Below, one piece after another: positions 37,444-45,949 of a DNA stretch of 64,000 bases. A program made the translations under genes and the position numbers. Source of the DNA: Clostridia bacterium (lineage in GTDB: Bacteria; Bacillota; Clostridia; TANB77; CAG-508). Under the pieces are notes generated by a model. That model made no database searches. It saw nothing but the letters and a program-made list of their open reading frames with translations, and was not told the origin of the DNA. The stretch is from contig CAAGKN010000018.1 in assembly GCA_900770415.1 (NCBI GenBank), positions 1 through 64,000 of the forward strand. Reading direction: 5' to 3'. Numbering within the stretch: position 1 is the stretch's first letter; every line of letters starts with the position of its first letter.

Positions 37444-38646
37444 ATGAAAATATTAGTAGTAAACTGCGGAAGTTCATCTTTAAAATATCAATTAATAGAT
37501 ATGGAAAATGATAACGTATTAGCATCAGGAAGATGCGATAGAATAGGTGGTGCAGGAATAAACAAACCATTTATAGAATATAAAAAAGGAAATGGACCAA
37601 AAGTAAGAAACGAAGTAGAATTACCAGACCATACAAAAGCATTTGAAACAGTAATAAAATATTTAACAAATCCAGAAACAGGAGCAATAAAAGACCTATC
37701 TGAAATAAACGGTATAGGACATAGAATAGTAAATGGAGGACCTAAATTTACAGAGGCTACTCTAGTTACAGATGAAGTAATGGAAGAATACAAAAAAGCA
37801 ATAGAATATGCTCCACTTCATAACCCAGCACATATACAAGGAATAGATGCTTGTACAAAAATAATGCCAAATATACCACAAGTATTAGTTTTTGATACAT
37901 CATTCCACACAACAATTCCAGAAGAAGCATCACTATATGCAATTCCATACGAATATTATGAGAAATATGCAATAAAAAGATATGGCGCACATGGTACATC
38001 ACATAAATTTATAACAAAAGAAGCAGCAAAAGTATTAGGAAAAAATAAAGAAGATATAAACATAATTTCTTGTCACTTAGGAAATGGATCTAGCATAGCT
38101 GCTGTAAAGAACGGAAAATGTGTTGAAACTTCAATGGGATTAACACCATTAGAAGGGCTAATAATGGGAACACGTTCTGGTGACTTAGACCCAGCAATAT
38201 TAGAATTCATAATGAAAAAAGAAAACTTAAATATAGACGAAATGATGACAATATTAAATAAAAAATCAGGATTATTAGGAATAACAGGAATAACAGGAGA
38301 TGTAAGGGACTTAAAAGAATTAAGCAAAGAAGGAAACGAGAAAGCAGAACTTGCATTAAAAATGTTTGGTCATAGAGTAAAAAAATATATTGGTGCATAT
38401 ATGGCAATACTAGGACACGTAGATGCAATAATATTTGAAGGTGGAATAGGAGAACATAATCCAGATGTTATAAATAGATGTGTAGATGGATTAGAAGAAT
38501 TAGGAATAGAATTTGATTCATCACATAATGATAATGAACAATATGAAGGAATAATAAGCAAACCAACATCTAAAATACCAATGTATGTAATACCAACAAA
38601 CGAAGAATTAGAAATAGCAGAAGAAACAATGGAAGTAATAAAATAA
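37444..38646 (+). CDS. ackA: Acetate kinase
   Basis: 400-residue ASKHA-fold enzyme that makes ATP and acetate from acetyl phosphate. The phosphate-binding start VVNCGSSSLKYQ, DTSFHTTIP, HLGNGSSIAA, TPLEGLIMGTRSGD and FEGGIGEH are all present. AAAGGAG precedes the ATG. It lies after pta and ends at a strong bidirectional terminator. Confidence 0.97.
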   Translation: MKILVVNCGSSSLKYQLIDMENDNVLASGRCDRIGGAGINKPFIEYKKGNGPKVRNEVELPDHTKAFETVIKYLTNPETGAIKDLSEINGIGHRIVNGGPKFTEATLVTDEVMEEYKKAIEYAPLHNPAHIQGIDACTKIMPNIPQVLVFDTSFHTTIPEEASLYAIPYEYYEKYAIKRYGAHGTSHKFITKEAAKVLGKNKEDINIISCHLGNGSSIAAVKNGKCVETSMGLTPLEGLIMGTRSGDLDPAILEFIMKKENLNIDEMMTILNKKSGLLGITGITGDVRDLKELSKEGNEKAELALKMFGHRVKKYIGAYMAILGHVDAIIFEGGIGEHNPDVINRCVDGLEELGIEFDSSHNDNEQYEGIISKPTSKIPMYVIPTNEELEIAEETMEVIK

Positions 38647-38649
38647 AAA

Positions 38650-38676
38650 AAATGGGGTTTATCCCCATTTTTTTTA
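38650..38676. terminator. Bidirectional terminator between ackA and the repeat module
   Basis: AAATGGGG and CCCCATTT pair around a short loop, flanked by A and T runs on both sides. Confidence 0.85.
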
Positions 38677-38779
38677 TATACTAGGAAATTTCTCATTTCC
38701 TAGTATATAAAAATGCTATAATCGCTATTGCCTTTGAGATTTCCTCATTACATTTGGAAACTCAAATCGGCGAGAACAA
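38675..38779. repeat. Palindrome plus conserved module, copy 1
   Basis: A palindrome (TATATACTAGGAAAT / ATTTCCTAGTATATA, 38675-38710) is followed by a 65-base module that starts GCTATAATCGCTATTGCC and ends AAATCGGCGAGAACA. The same module follows a different palindrome at 60532-60640. Only the module is conserved between the copies, so it may be the unit that moves. It overlaps the 3' end of the minus-strand gene at 38762. Confidence 0.65.
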
Positions 38780-39454
38780 AGGGCGACTAAAGTCGCTTTG
38801 TTCTTTACAATATTTTTCTACAGCTTGTACAACCTGCAATCTTCTTTCTTCACCTAACTTATCATTTTCGGAATAAACACTAGGAGCATTTGGAAGTCCC
38901 GCTAAATATGTAGCCTCATAAAAAGTTAAATCTTTTGGAGATTTATTAAAATAGCCATAAGAAGCATCATGTATTCCAGTGTAACCATTTCCAAAGTAAA
39001 TAATATTTAAATACAATTCTAAAATTTCATCTTTTGAGTAATTTTTTTCTAAATCAAATGCAACAAATATTTCTGCAAATTTTCTTATAGGGGACTTTTC
39101 CTGAGTGAAATACAATAATCTACCTACCTGTTGAGTAATAGTACTTGCACCATAAGTAAGAGAAGAACTTTTTATATTAACATAGGTTGCCCTTAACATA
39201 GATATAACGTCAATTCCTTTGTGAGAGTAAAACCTATGATCTTCTACTGCAACAACTGCATTTTTATAATCTTGAGATATGTCCTCCAACTTTATATAAT
39301 CTTCGCCAGACCTAATTTGATTTACCGCATCAGATAAACTTAACTTGCTTGTTGCATCTTTATATTTTAAATAACCCAAGCCAGCAAATAAAGAAATGGC
39401 GAGAATTAGTAAAATAACAATCCAAAGTATCAATTTTAAAATAAATTTTTTCAT
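38762..39454 (-). CDS. mtgA: Monofunctional peptidoglycan glycosyltransferase (GT51)
   Basis: 230 residues: a membrane helix (about residues 5-28) and a GT51 domain with the catalytic Glu in VAVEDHRFYSHKGID, then YGASTITQQVGRLL and YLNIIYFGNGYTG. No transpeptidase domain follows, so it polymerises glycan strands only. Its last dozen residues are encoded by the repeat module (38762-38779) and adjacent sequence, so the C terminus was probably replaced when the element arrived. It could also be a shortened class A PBP. GGTGGTG lies before the ATG. Confidence 0.85.
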   Translation of the reverse strand: MKKFILKLILWIVILLILAISLFAGLGYLKYKDATSKLSLSDAVNQIRSGEDYIKLEDISQDYKNAVVAVEDHRFYSHKGIDVISMLRATYVNIKSSSLTYGASTITQQVGRLLYFTQEKSPIRKFAEIFVAFDLEKNYSKDEILELYLNIIYFGNGYTGIHDASYGYFNKSPKDLTFYEATYLAGLPNAPSVYSENDKLGEERRLQVVQAVEKYCKEQSDFSRPLFSPI

Positions 39455-39545
39455 AAATTCACCACCTTGATATCATACTTATTATACAATATTAGAGCAA
39501 AAAAAACATTCTTTTTAACAAATTATTACTATGCCACAAAAAATA

Positions 39546-39574
39546 TTGACATGAAAAAAATTAGCATATAAAAT
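39546..39574 (+). promoter_or_regulatory. Promoter of the second prepilin-like gene
   Basis: TTGACA at 39546-39551, 17 bases, TAAAAT at 39569-39574, with the same flanking bases (TTGACATGA, CATATAAAATAAT) as the promoter at 9178. Confidence 0.75.
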
Positions 39575-39609
39575 AATCTCATAAATAACAAAGGAGGAAC
39601 AAAAGAAAA

Positions 39610-41128
39610 ATGAATAAATCAAAGGGAATTACATTAATAGCATTAACAATAACAATAGTAATAATGCTAATACTGTTAGGTGTAACAGTAACTCTATCTA
39701 TGAGTGGAAGATTAATACAAAATGCAGAAACAGCAAAAACACAAACAGAAATTGAGATGGAACAAGATATTATAGAAAGAGCACAAATGATAATACTTTC
39801 AAAAAATAAAAGAAAAAATTTGACTGTATCTACATTTGAGCCAGTATTAAAAAATGAAGCGGGAAATAGAAAAACAAAAGTTAGTGATGCAGGAGAAGTT
39901 ATAGAAGTTTTGTTTGAAGATACAAACAGATACTATGAAATAGATAAAAATGGTACTTTAAAGGGACCGTTTGATATTATAAAACAAGATTATACAGGAG
40001 ACATAACAAAAGGCGGAACATTAGATGGAAGCGAAGAAAAACCTTATGAAATAAATTGTATAGAAGATTTAGTAATTCTAGCAAATAGAACAAATGGAGC
40101 AGGAAATTATATAGATGAAAATGGAGAAATAAAAGAAGTAGTTGCTGTTAACAATCCATTTATGAATAAACACTTTATATTAACTAGAAATTTGAATTTT
40201 GAATCTAAATATTCGTATGGAAAACCAGATTTAAAATGGCGATATGATTCAGAAAAAGATGCATATATTATAGATGAAACAAGTACAACAACATTAAAAG
40301 AGATAATAACAGACAAAAATGGAGTTGGATTTGTGCCAATAAGCCCAGACATAGGAGCTAGTGAAAAAATGTTTAGAGGAAATTTAGATGGACAAGGCTA
40401 TATTATACAAAATTTATATGAAAATAGAGAAGGAAATGCAGGGTTATTTAGAAGTATGACTGGGAGTACAATTAAAAATCTAACACTTACAGGAGAAATA
40501 AATGCACCAGGAAAAGTAGCAGGAGTATTTTCATTCAGAAATCAACGGTTGCAAATTCTACAATTGCAGTAGCAATGTAAATGTAAATGCAAATGAATCA
40601 GCTGGAATTGTCAGCCAAGCTTATGGAACGATAACGATGATAAATTGCTATAATAAAGGAAATGGTGTTACAGGAGGATTAATTAATTGGGACGAACGTG
40701 GAAAAGCCAAAATTATAAATTGCTATAATAGTGGACAAATTAATGGGAGAGAGAAGGAATTGAGACCATACAATGTTGCTGGAGGAATAATTAGTGTAAG
40801 TACATCTAGTGATAAAACTCAGAAAAGTACATTAATAAATGTACTGAGTCTAGGGAAATTTAGAAACTATGCATGTAATTTTTATTATACTTATACAGAT
40901 ACTGTTAATAACCTAGAAAATTGTTTCTACCCAGCAAGTATAGCAACAGAAAATAGTAAACTTACAATAAATGAAGGTAGTATAGCAATAGACGAAAATA
41001 ATGTAAAAGAAGTTTTAGATCAGTTAAATGAATATGTAAAAGAGCATAAAAATGATTATGAAGTACCATTAAAAGAATGGAAACTAGAAGTAATAAATGG
41101 AGAAAAAATGCCTGTACTAGCAGAATAG
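39610..41128 (+). CDS. Type IV prepilin-like protein with GLUG-type repeats and a CGG +1 frameshift site
   Basis: 505 residues when restored. It opens MNKSKGITLIALTITIVIML, a prepilin cleavage site followed by a hydrophobic helix, then a helical stretch and a domain with DGSEEKPYEINCIEDL, typical of surface proteins that carry GLUG-like repeats (GLFRSMTGSTIKNLTLTGEI). At 40546 the sequence reads CAA C GGT, the only CGGT among the sites. Skipping the C gives GCKFYNCSSNVNVNANESAGIV and the next repeat, continuing to 41128. Unshifted reading stops eight codons later. GGAGG lies before the ATG. Paired by promoter and N terminus with the gene at 9269. Confidence 0.85.
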
Positions 41129-41143
41129 AAGAAGGAAAGAAAA

Positions 41144-41791
41144 ATGAAAACTAATATAAAAACACTAATAATATCTGGTGGCGATATAAAGAAAGAAACA
41201 TTAAATAACACACTAAAACACATTAACTTTAATAATATAATAGCTGTAGACAAGGGCTTGGAGATATTAGATGAATGCAAAATAAAGCCAAATTACATTA
41301 TTGGGGATTTTGATTCTGTAAATCCAGAATTAATAAACAAATATTCTAATAGTAAAATTATAAAACTAAATCCAGAAAAAGATTTTACAGACACTCAGAT
41401 GGCCATAAAACTAGCCATAGAAATTAAAAGTACAGAAATATTAATATTAGGTGCCATTGGAACAAGAATAGACCATACAATTGCTAATATTCACATTTTA
41501 AAAGAATGCTTAGAAAAAGAAATTAAATGTCAAATTGTAAATGAGAACAATAAAATATTTTTAATAAAAGAAGACACTATAATAAACCTAGAAAGTAACT
41601 ACAAATATATATCTTTAATACCACTTACAACCGAAGTAACAGGAGTAACTCTAACAGGGTTTAAATATTTACTAGATAATTCAACATTAAAAATAGGAGA
41701 AAGCATAGGAGTAAGTAATGAACAATTAAACCAAGAAGCACAAATAAAATTAAAAGATGGAATACTAATATGCATAAAATCAAAAGATTAA
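41144..41791 (+). CDS. thiN: Thiamine pyrophosphokinase
   Basis: 215 residues. It transfers pyrophosphate from ATP to thiamine. IISGGD, DKGLEIL, YIIGDFDSV, DFTDTQMA and GAIGTRIDHTIANI are the family motifs in order. GAAGG lies upstream. It follows the prepilin gene by 15 bases, but there is no functional link to it. Confidence 0.93.
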   Translation: MKTNIKTLIISGGDIKKETLNNTLKHINFNNIIAVDKGLEILDECKIKPNYIIGDFDSVNPELINKYSNSKIIKLNPEKDFTDTQMAIKLAIEIKSTEILILGAIGTRIDHTIANIHILKECLEKEIKCQIVNENNKIFLIKEDTIINLESNYKYISLIPLTTEVTGVTLTGFKYLLDNSTLKIGESIGVSNEQLNQEAQIKLKDGILICIKSKD

Positions 41792-41795
41792 TCAA

Positions 41796-41862
41796 ATCCT
41801 CACCTCTACAAGTGTAAAGACATATAATATATAGACACAAGTAAGAGGGGAGGTTTTTTAAT
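41796..41862 (+). promoter_or_regulatory. Leader of spoVFB with a hairpin that would cover the ribosome site
   Basis: AATCCTCACCTCTAC at about 41794-41808 can pair imperfectly with GTAAGAGGGGAGGTTT at 41841-41856, which includes the GGGGAGG ribosome site of spoVFB. TATAAT at 41823-41828 lies in the loop and could be a promoter that makes a shorter transcript lacking the left arm. It can also be read as a weak terminator of thiN. Confidence 0.45.
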
Positions 41863-42442
41863 ATGCTACTAAAAGACAAAAAAATTGGATTTGCTTTAAC
41901 AGGGTCTTTTTGTACATTTGAAAAAACAATTCCTCAAATCTCAAAATTGATAGAAGAAGGTGCGGAGATTTTACCAATAATGTCCTTCAATAGTTATAAA
42001 ATAAACAGCAGATTTGGAGAATCAAGAGAGTTCATTAGAAAAATAGAAGAAATTACAAATAAAAAAATAATAAATACAATAGAAGAGGCAGAACCAATAG
42101 GAGTAAAACGTTTAACAGACATAATGGTAATTGCACCATGTTCTCGGAAACACAATTGGAAAATTAGCAAATGGAATTGCTGATACACCAGTAGTTACAG
42201 CTGCCAAATCTCATTTAAGAAATGAAAACCCATTAGTAATAGGAATTGCTACAAATGATGGCTTGTCTACAAGCTTAGAGAATATAGGAAAATTAATTAA
42301 TAGAAAAAATATATACATTGTACCATTTAGACAAGATAATCCTATAACAAAACCACGCTCATTGGTATTTGAACCTAATTATATTTTAAACACAGTTGTA
42401 GAGGCATTAAATGGAAATCAAATACAACCGATGCTACTTTAA
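41863..42442 (+). CDS. spoVFB: Dipicolinate synthase subunit B, with a CGG +1 frameshift site
   Basis: Flavoprotein-type subunit that, with SpoVFA, oxidises dihydrodipicolinate to dipicolinic acid, which fills the spore core. 192 residues when restored. The N-terminal GFALTGSFCTFEK and ADPIGxK-like EAEPIGVKRLTDI are typical. At 42145 the sequence reads TCT C GGA; skipping the C completes the flavin-binding signature APCSGNTIGKLANGIADTPV. Unshifted reading ends 12 codons later. No spoVFA lies next to it, which is unusual, as the two are normally adjacent. Confidence 0.9.
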
Positions 42443-42481
42443 TAAATTGTTATATTACAGTATTTTCAATTTTTACAAAGC

Positions 42482-42513
42482 AAAGAATTCAAATTTGTTT
42501 GAATTCTTTTTTT
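42482..42513 (+). terminator. Terminator after spoVFB
   Basis: AAAGAATTCAAA and TTTGAATTCTTT pair around a short loop and are followed by T residues. Confidence 0.85.
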
Positions 42514-42516
42514 GTC

Positions 42517-42545
42517 TTGACAGTTTCCAATATTCAATGTAAAAT
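42517..42545 (+). promoter_or_regulatory. Promoter of rny
   Basis: TTGACA at 42517-42522, 17 bases, TAAAAT at 42540-42545. The leader to the rny ATG is about 95 bases. Confidence 0.8.
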
Positions 42546-42646
42546 AGAGTAGTACAGAAAGTTAAAATATATTCTAAAAAAGAGTTAATTTAGTTATATA
42601 TATTAATCTGAACATTGAAAATTAAATAGAAAGAGGTGCATTATTT

Positions 42647-44191
42647 ATGAATCCAACATTAATAGCCATAATCACCTTTCTTATCTCAGCAGCTGTATGT
42701 GTACCAATAGGTATGGTATTAAGAAAAAAAACAGCTGAATCTAAAATTGAAAGTGCAGAAAGTGAAGCAGAAAAAATTATACAAAATGCAAAAAAAGAAG
42801 CAGAAAATACTAAAAAAGAAGAAATCCTAAAAGCAAAAGAGGAAATTTTAAAAGCGAGAACAGACTTAGATGAAGAGATTAAAGAAAGAAGAGGCGAAAT
42901 TGGACTACAAGAAAAAAGAATAATCCAAAAAGAAGAAAACTTAGAAAGACGTGCTGATAATTTCGAAAAAAGAGAAAGAGAATTAGAAAGAAAATTTCAA
43001 GCAAATGATGAAAAAGCAAAAAAATTAGAGGAATTAGAGGCAAAACAAACAGAAACATTACAAAGAATCTCTGGATTGTCAGGAGAAGAAGCTAAAAAAA
43101 TGCTACTAGAACAATTAGACAGAAAACTTAGTGATGAAAAAGCAGCATTAATAAAAGAGTCAGATGCAAAAGCTAAAGAAGAAGCAAGTAAAAATGCAAG
43201 AGAAATTGTAGGTTTTGCTATACAAAAATGTGCAGCTGACCATACCTCAGAAACAACAGTATCTGTTGTTGCACTTCCTAATGATGATATGAAAGGTAGA
43301 ATTATAGGAAGAGAAGGAAGAAACATTAAAACATTAGAAACATTAACTGGAATTGATTTAATAATAGATGATACACCAGAAGCAGTAATCTTATCTGGAT
43401 TTGATCCATTAAGAAGAGAAGTTGCCAAAATAGCATTAGAAAAATTAATAGAAGATGGAAGAATTCATCCAACTAAAATTGAAGAAATGGTAGAAAAGGC
43501 AAAAGAAGAAGTTGAAGCAATTATTAAACAAGAAGGAGAAAGAGCTGTTTTAGAAACAGGAGTTCATGGACTACATCCAGACTTGGTAAAATTAATTGGT
43601 AAATTAAAATATAGAACAAGTTATGGACAAAACGTTTTAAATCACTCAATAGAAGTTTCTAACTTAGCAAGAATAATGGCAGAAGAGCTTGGATTAGATC
43701 CAAAAATAGCAAGAAGAGCAGGACTATTACATGATATAGGAAAAGCATTAGACCATGATATGGAAGGAACACACGTAGAAATAGGTGTAGATGTTCTTAA
43801 AAAATATAAAGAAAGTGACGTTATAATAAACGCAGTTCAAGCACATCATGGAGATGTTGAACCAAAAACAATTGAAGCTGTATTAGTTCAAGCAGCAGAT
43901 GCAATATCAGCATCTAGACCAGGAGCAAGAAGAGAAACATTAGAAACATATATTAAAAGATTAGAAAAACTAGAAGAAATTGCAGATTCTTTTGAAGGAG
44001 TAGAAAAATCATTTGCAGTACAAGCTGGACGTGAAATAAGACTAATAGTAAAACCAGAAAAAGTTTCAGATAGTCAAATGGTTATAATGGCAAGAGAAGT
44101 TGCAGAAAAAGTAGAATCAGAAATGGAATATCCTGGACAAATTAAAGTTAATGTAATTAGAGAAACAAGAGCAATTGATTATGCAAAATAA
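42647..44191 (+). CDS. rny: Ribonuclease Y
   Basis: 514-residue membrane-anchored endonuclease that starts mRNA decay. An N-terminal helix (residues 3-24) is followed by a long charged coiled coil (to about residue 190), a KH domain with GRIIGREGRNIKTLE and an HD domain with LLHDIGKALDHD. AGAGGTG lies upstream. It heads the usual rny-ymdB-spoVS cluster, although here a small foreign-looking gene on the other strand separates rny from ymdB. Confidence 0.97.
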   Translation: MNPTLIAIITFLISAAVCVPIGMVLRKKTAESKIESAESEAEKIIQNAKKEAENTKKEEILKAKEEILKARTDLDEEIKERRGEIGLQEKRIIQKEENLERRADNFEKRERELERKFQANDEKAKKLEELEAKQTETLQRISGLSGEEAKKMLLEQLDRKLSDEKAALIKESDAKAKEEASKNAREIVGFAIQKCAADHTSETTVSVVALPNDDMKGRIIGREGRNIKTLETLTGIDLIIDDTPEAVILSGFDPLRREVAKIALEKLIEDGRIHPTKIEEMVEKAKEEVEAIIKQEGERAVLETGVHGLHPDLVKLIGKLKYRTSYGQNVLNHSIEVSNLARIMAEELGLDPKIARRAGLLHDIGKALDHDMEGTHVEIGVDVLKKYKESDVIINAVQAHHGDVEPKTIEAVLVQAADAISASRPGARRETLETYIKRLEKLEEIADSFEGVEKSFAVQAGREIRLIVKPEKVSDSQMVIMAREVAEKVESEMEYPGQIKVNVIRETRAIDYAK

Positions 44192-44200
44192 AATGAAAAG

Positions 44201-44224
44201 CCGTCGCAAAAGCGACGGTTTTTC
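44201..44224 (+). terminator. Terminator of rny
   Basis: CCGTCGC and GCGACGG pair around AAAA, followed by five T residues. Confidence 0.9.
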
Positions 44225-44230
44225 GTGCAT

Positions 44231-44548
44231 TTAAGAAAGAAAGTAAAAGTAATGCTCGTGCCCATCAGATTGGGCTTCCCAGGTATCCACACTTTTAAGC
44301 ATAAGATTAAACTCTTTTGTATCTTCATCTCTATTAAGAATAAGATAAAAATCCAATCCAGCATATGAATTTAAAGAAAGTTCATACTCTATGGTATGAA
44401 GGTCATGCTGGAATTCTGAGCTTGAAAAGTAGTCTACTAAAGGGAAGCGACAAAAATCATTGGGGTTTACAACTTCCATGTTACATAAATCATTTGGAAG
44501 CTTAACACAGGATGGAACAACACTTGATACTAACTCCCGTAAGGTCAT
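44231..44548 (-). CDS. Small protein of unknown function with foreign codon use
   Basis: 105 residues from ATG 44548, behind AAAGGGGT. The protein is acidic and aromatic, ending in WEAQSDGHEHYFYFLS. Codon use is far from native: CGC, ACC, GTG, CCC and a zero-frame CGG (44539-44537, followed by G) read as Arg in MTLREL. It is inserted on the opposite strand between rny and ymdB, which are normally adjacent. It looks like a recently gained single gene. No family recognised. Confidence 0.65.
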   Translation of the reverse strand: MTLRELVSSVVPSCVKLPNDLCNMEVVNPNDFCRFPLVDYFSSSEFQHDLHTIEYELSLNSYAGLDFYLILNRDEDTKEFNLMLKSVDTWEAQSDGHEHYFYFLS

Positions 44549-44697
44549 AATAGTGACCCCTTTCAATATAAAGTCATCGAGACTTTGCTCAATGCCTATC
44601 AATTATATCATAGGCTTTACATAAAGTAAAGAAAAATAAGTTGTAAAAATCAATAAAAGAATATATAATAAACAAAGAATAAGAAAGGAGAATGTAA

Positions 44698-45471
44698 ATG
44701 AACATTTTAGTTTTAGGAGATATAATTGGAGAAAATGCTGTAAAGAGAGTAAAAGAAATATTACCAAAAACAATAAGAGAAAATAATATAGATTTTGTAA
44801 TAGCAAATGGAGAAAATAGTGCAGATGGCATGGGAATAACATCAAAGATATTTAAAGATTTAATGTGTGCAGGAGTAAATGTAGTAACAATGGGAAATCA
44901 CACATGGGGCAAAAAAGATATATTTAATATAATAGAAAACAAAAACTTATTAAGACCAGCAAATTATCCAAAAGACGTGCTAGGCAATGGATATGGAATA
45001 TATGAGTATAACAATAAAAAAATTGCTGTAATTAATTTAATTGGACGTGTAGATATGAATGTTTTATCAGAGAATCCCTTCATAGTTGTAGAAGAAATCA
45101 TAAATAAAATTAAAGATAGTGTAAATATAATTATAGTAGATTTCCATGCAGAAGCAACAGCAGAAAAAATAGCAATGGGATATTTCTTAGATGGAAAAGT
45201 AACTTGCCTATATGGAACACATACACATGTTGCAACAGCAGATGAAACTATATTAGAAAAAGGTACGGCATATATAACGGATATTGGAATGTCAGGACCA
45301 AAAAAATCAGTAATTGGAATGGATGTAAATGTATCAATAAAAAGATTTGTAACAACACTTCCAGAAAGATATAAAACAAGTACAGATTCAAAAATAGTTT
45401 GCAATGGAATAATATTAGACATAAATGACGAAACTTGTCGAGCAGAAAACATTAGACGAATAAAAATATAA
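44698..45471 (+). CDS. ymdB: YmdB-type metallophosphoesterase
   Basis: 257 residues. Metal ligands of the calcineurin-like fold are in place: GDIIGENAV, NGENSADG, GNHTWGKKD, DFHAEATAEK and GTHTHVATAD. In Bacillus YmdB hydrolyses 2',3'-cyclic nucleotides and controls the choice between motility and biofilm. AAAGGAG precedes the ATG. spoVS follows 150 bases downstream, the same gene neighbourhood as in Bacillus. Confidence 0.95.
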   Translation: MNILVLGDIIGENAVKRVKEILPKTIRENNIDFVIANGENSADGMGITSKIFKDLMCAGVNVVTMGNHTWGKKDIFNIIENKNLLRPANYPKDVLGNGYGIYEYNNKKIAVINLIGRVDMNVLSENPFIVVEEIINKIKDSVNIIIVDFHAEATAEKIAMGYFLDGKVTCLYGTHTHVATADETILEKGTAYITDIGMSGPKKSVIGMDVNVSIKRFVTTLPERYKTSTDSKIVCNGIILDINDETCRAENIRRIKI

Positions 45472-45620
45472 TATTTGGCGAAAATAGTGCCATTTGCGCG
45501 ATGAAAACTTCCTTTTTTTACCAAAAACATATAGACATATTATCTAAAATATAATATAAAATAATAGTAACAAATGAAACAAAAGATAGAGTTACAAAAA
45601 TTAATTTTAGGAGGCAAAAA

Positions 45621-45884
45621 ATGGAAGTTTTAAAAATTTCATCAAAATCAAATCCAAATTCAGTAGCAGGAGCAATTGCAGGATTAGTAAAGGAGAGTAA
45701 TAAAGCAGAGATGCAAGCAATAGGGGCAGGTGCATTAAATCAGGCTGTTAAAGCAGTGGCAATAGCAAGAGGATTCGTTGCACCATCTGGTGTAGACTTG
45801 GTGTGTATACCAGCATTTGCAGAAGTAGAAGTAGAAGGAGAAAATAGAACAGGTATGAAGTTAATTATTGAATCTAGAAAATAA
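45621..45884 (+). CDS. spoVS: Stage V sporulation protein S
   Basis: 87-residue Alba-like protein, very strongly conserved: LKISSKSNPNSVAGAIAG, VKAVAIARGFVAPSGVDL and MKLIIESRK. It is needed for late sporulation in Bacillus and acts as a regulator. AGGAGG precedes the ATG. It has no zero-frame CGG although it is a spore gene. Confidence 0.96.
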   Translation: MEVLKISSKSNPNSVAGAIAGLVKESNKAEMQAIGAGALNQAVKAVAIARGFVAPSGVDLVCIPAFAEVEVEGENRTGMKLIIESRK

Positions 45885-45900
45885 TTAACTAAATAAATAT

Positions 45901-45929
45901 AGGGGGCTAATTTATTAGTCCCTTTTTGT
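45901..45929 (+). terminator. Terminator of spoVS
   Basis: GGGGGCTAA and TTAGTCCC pair around TTTA with a T run after. Confidence 0.75.
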
Positions 45930-45949
45930 TGAATAGAATGGAGAACAAT

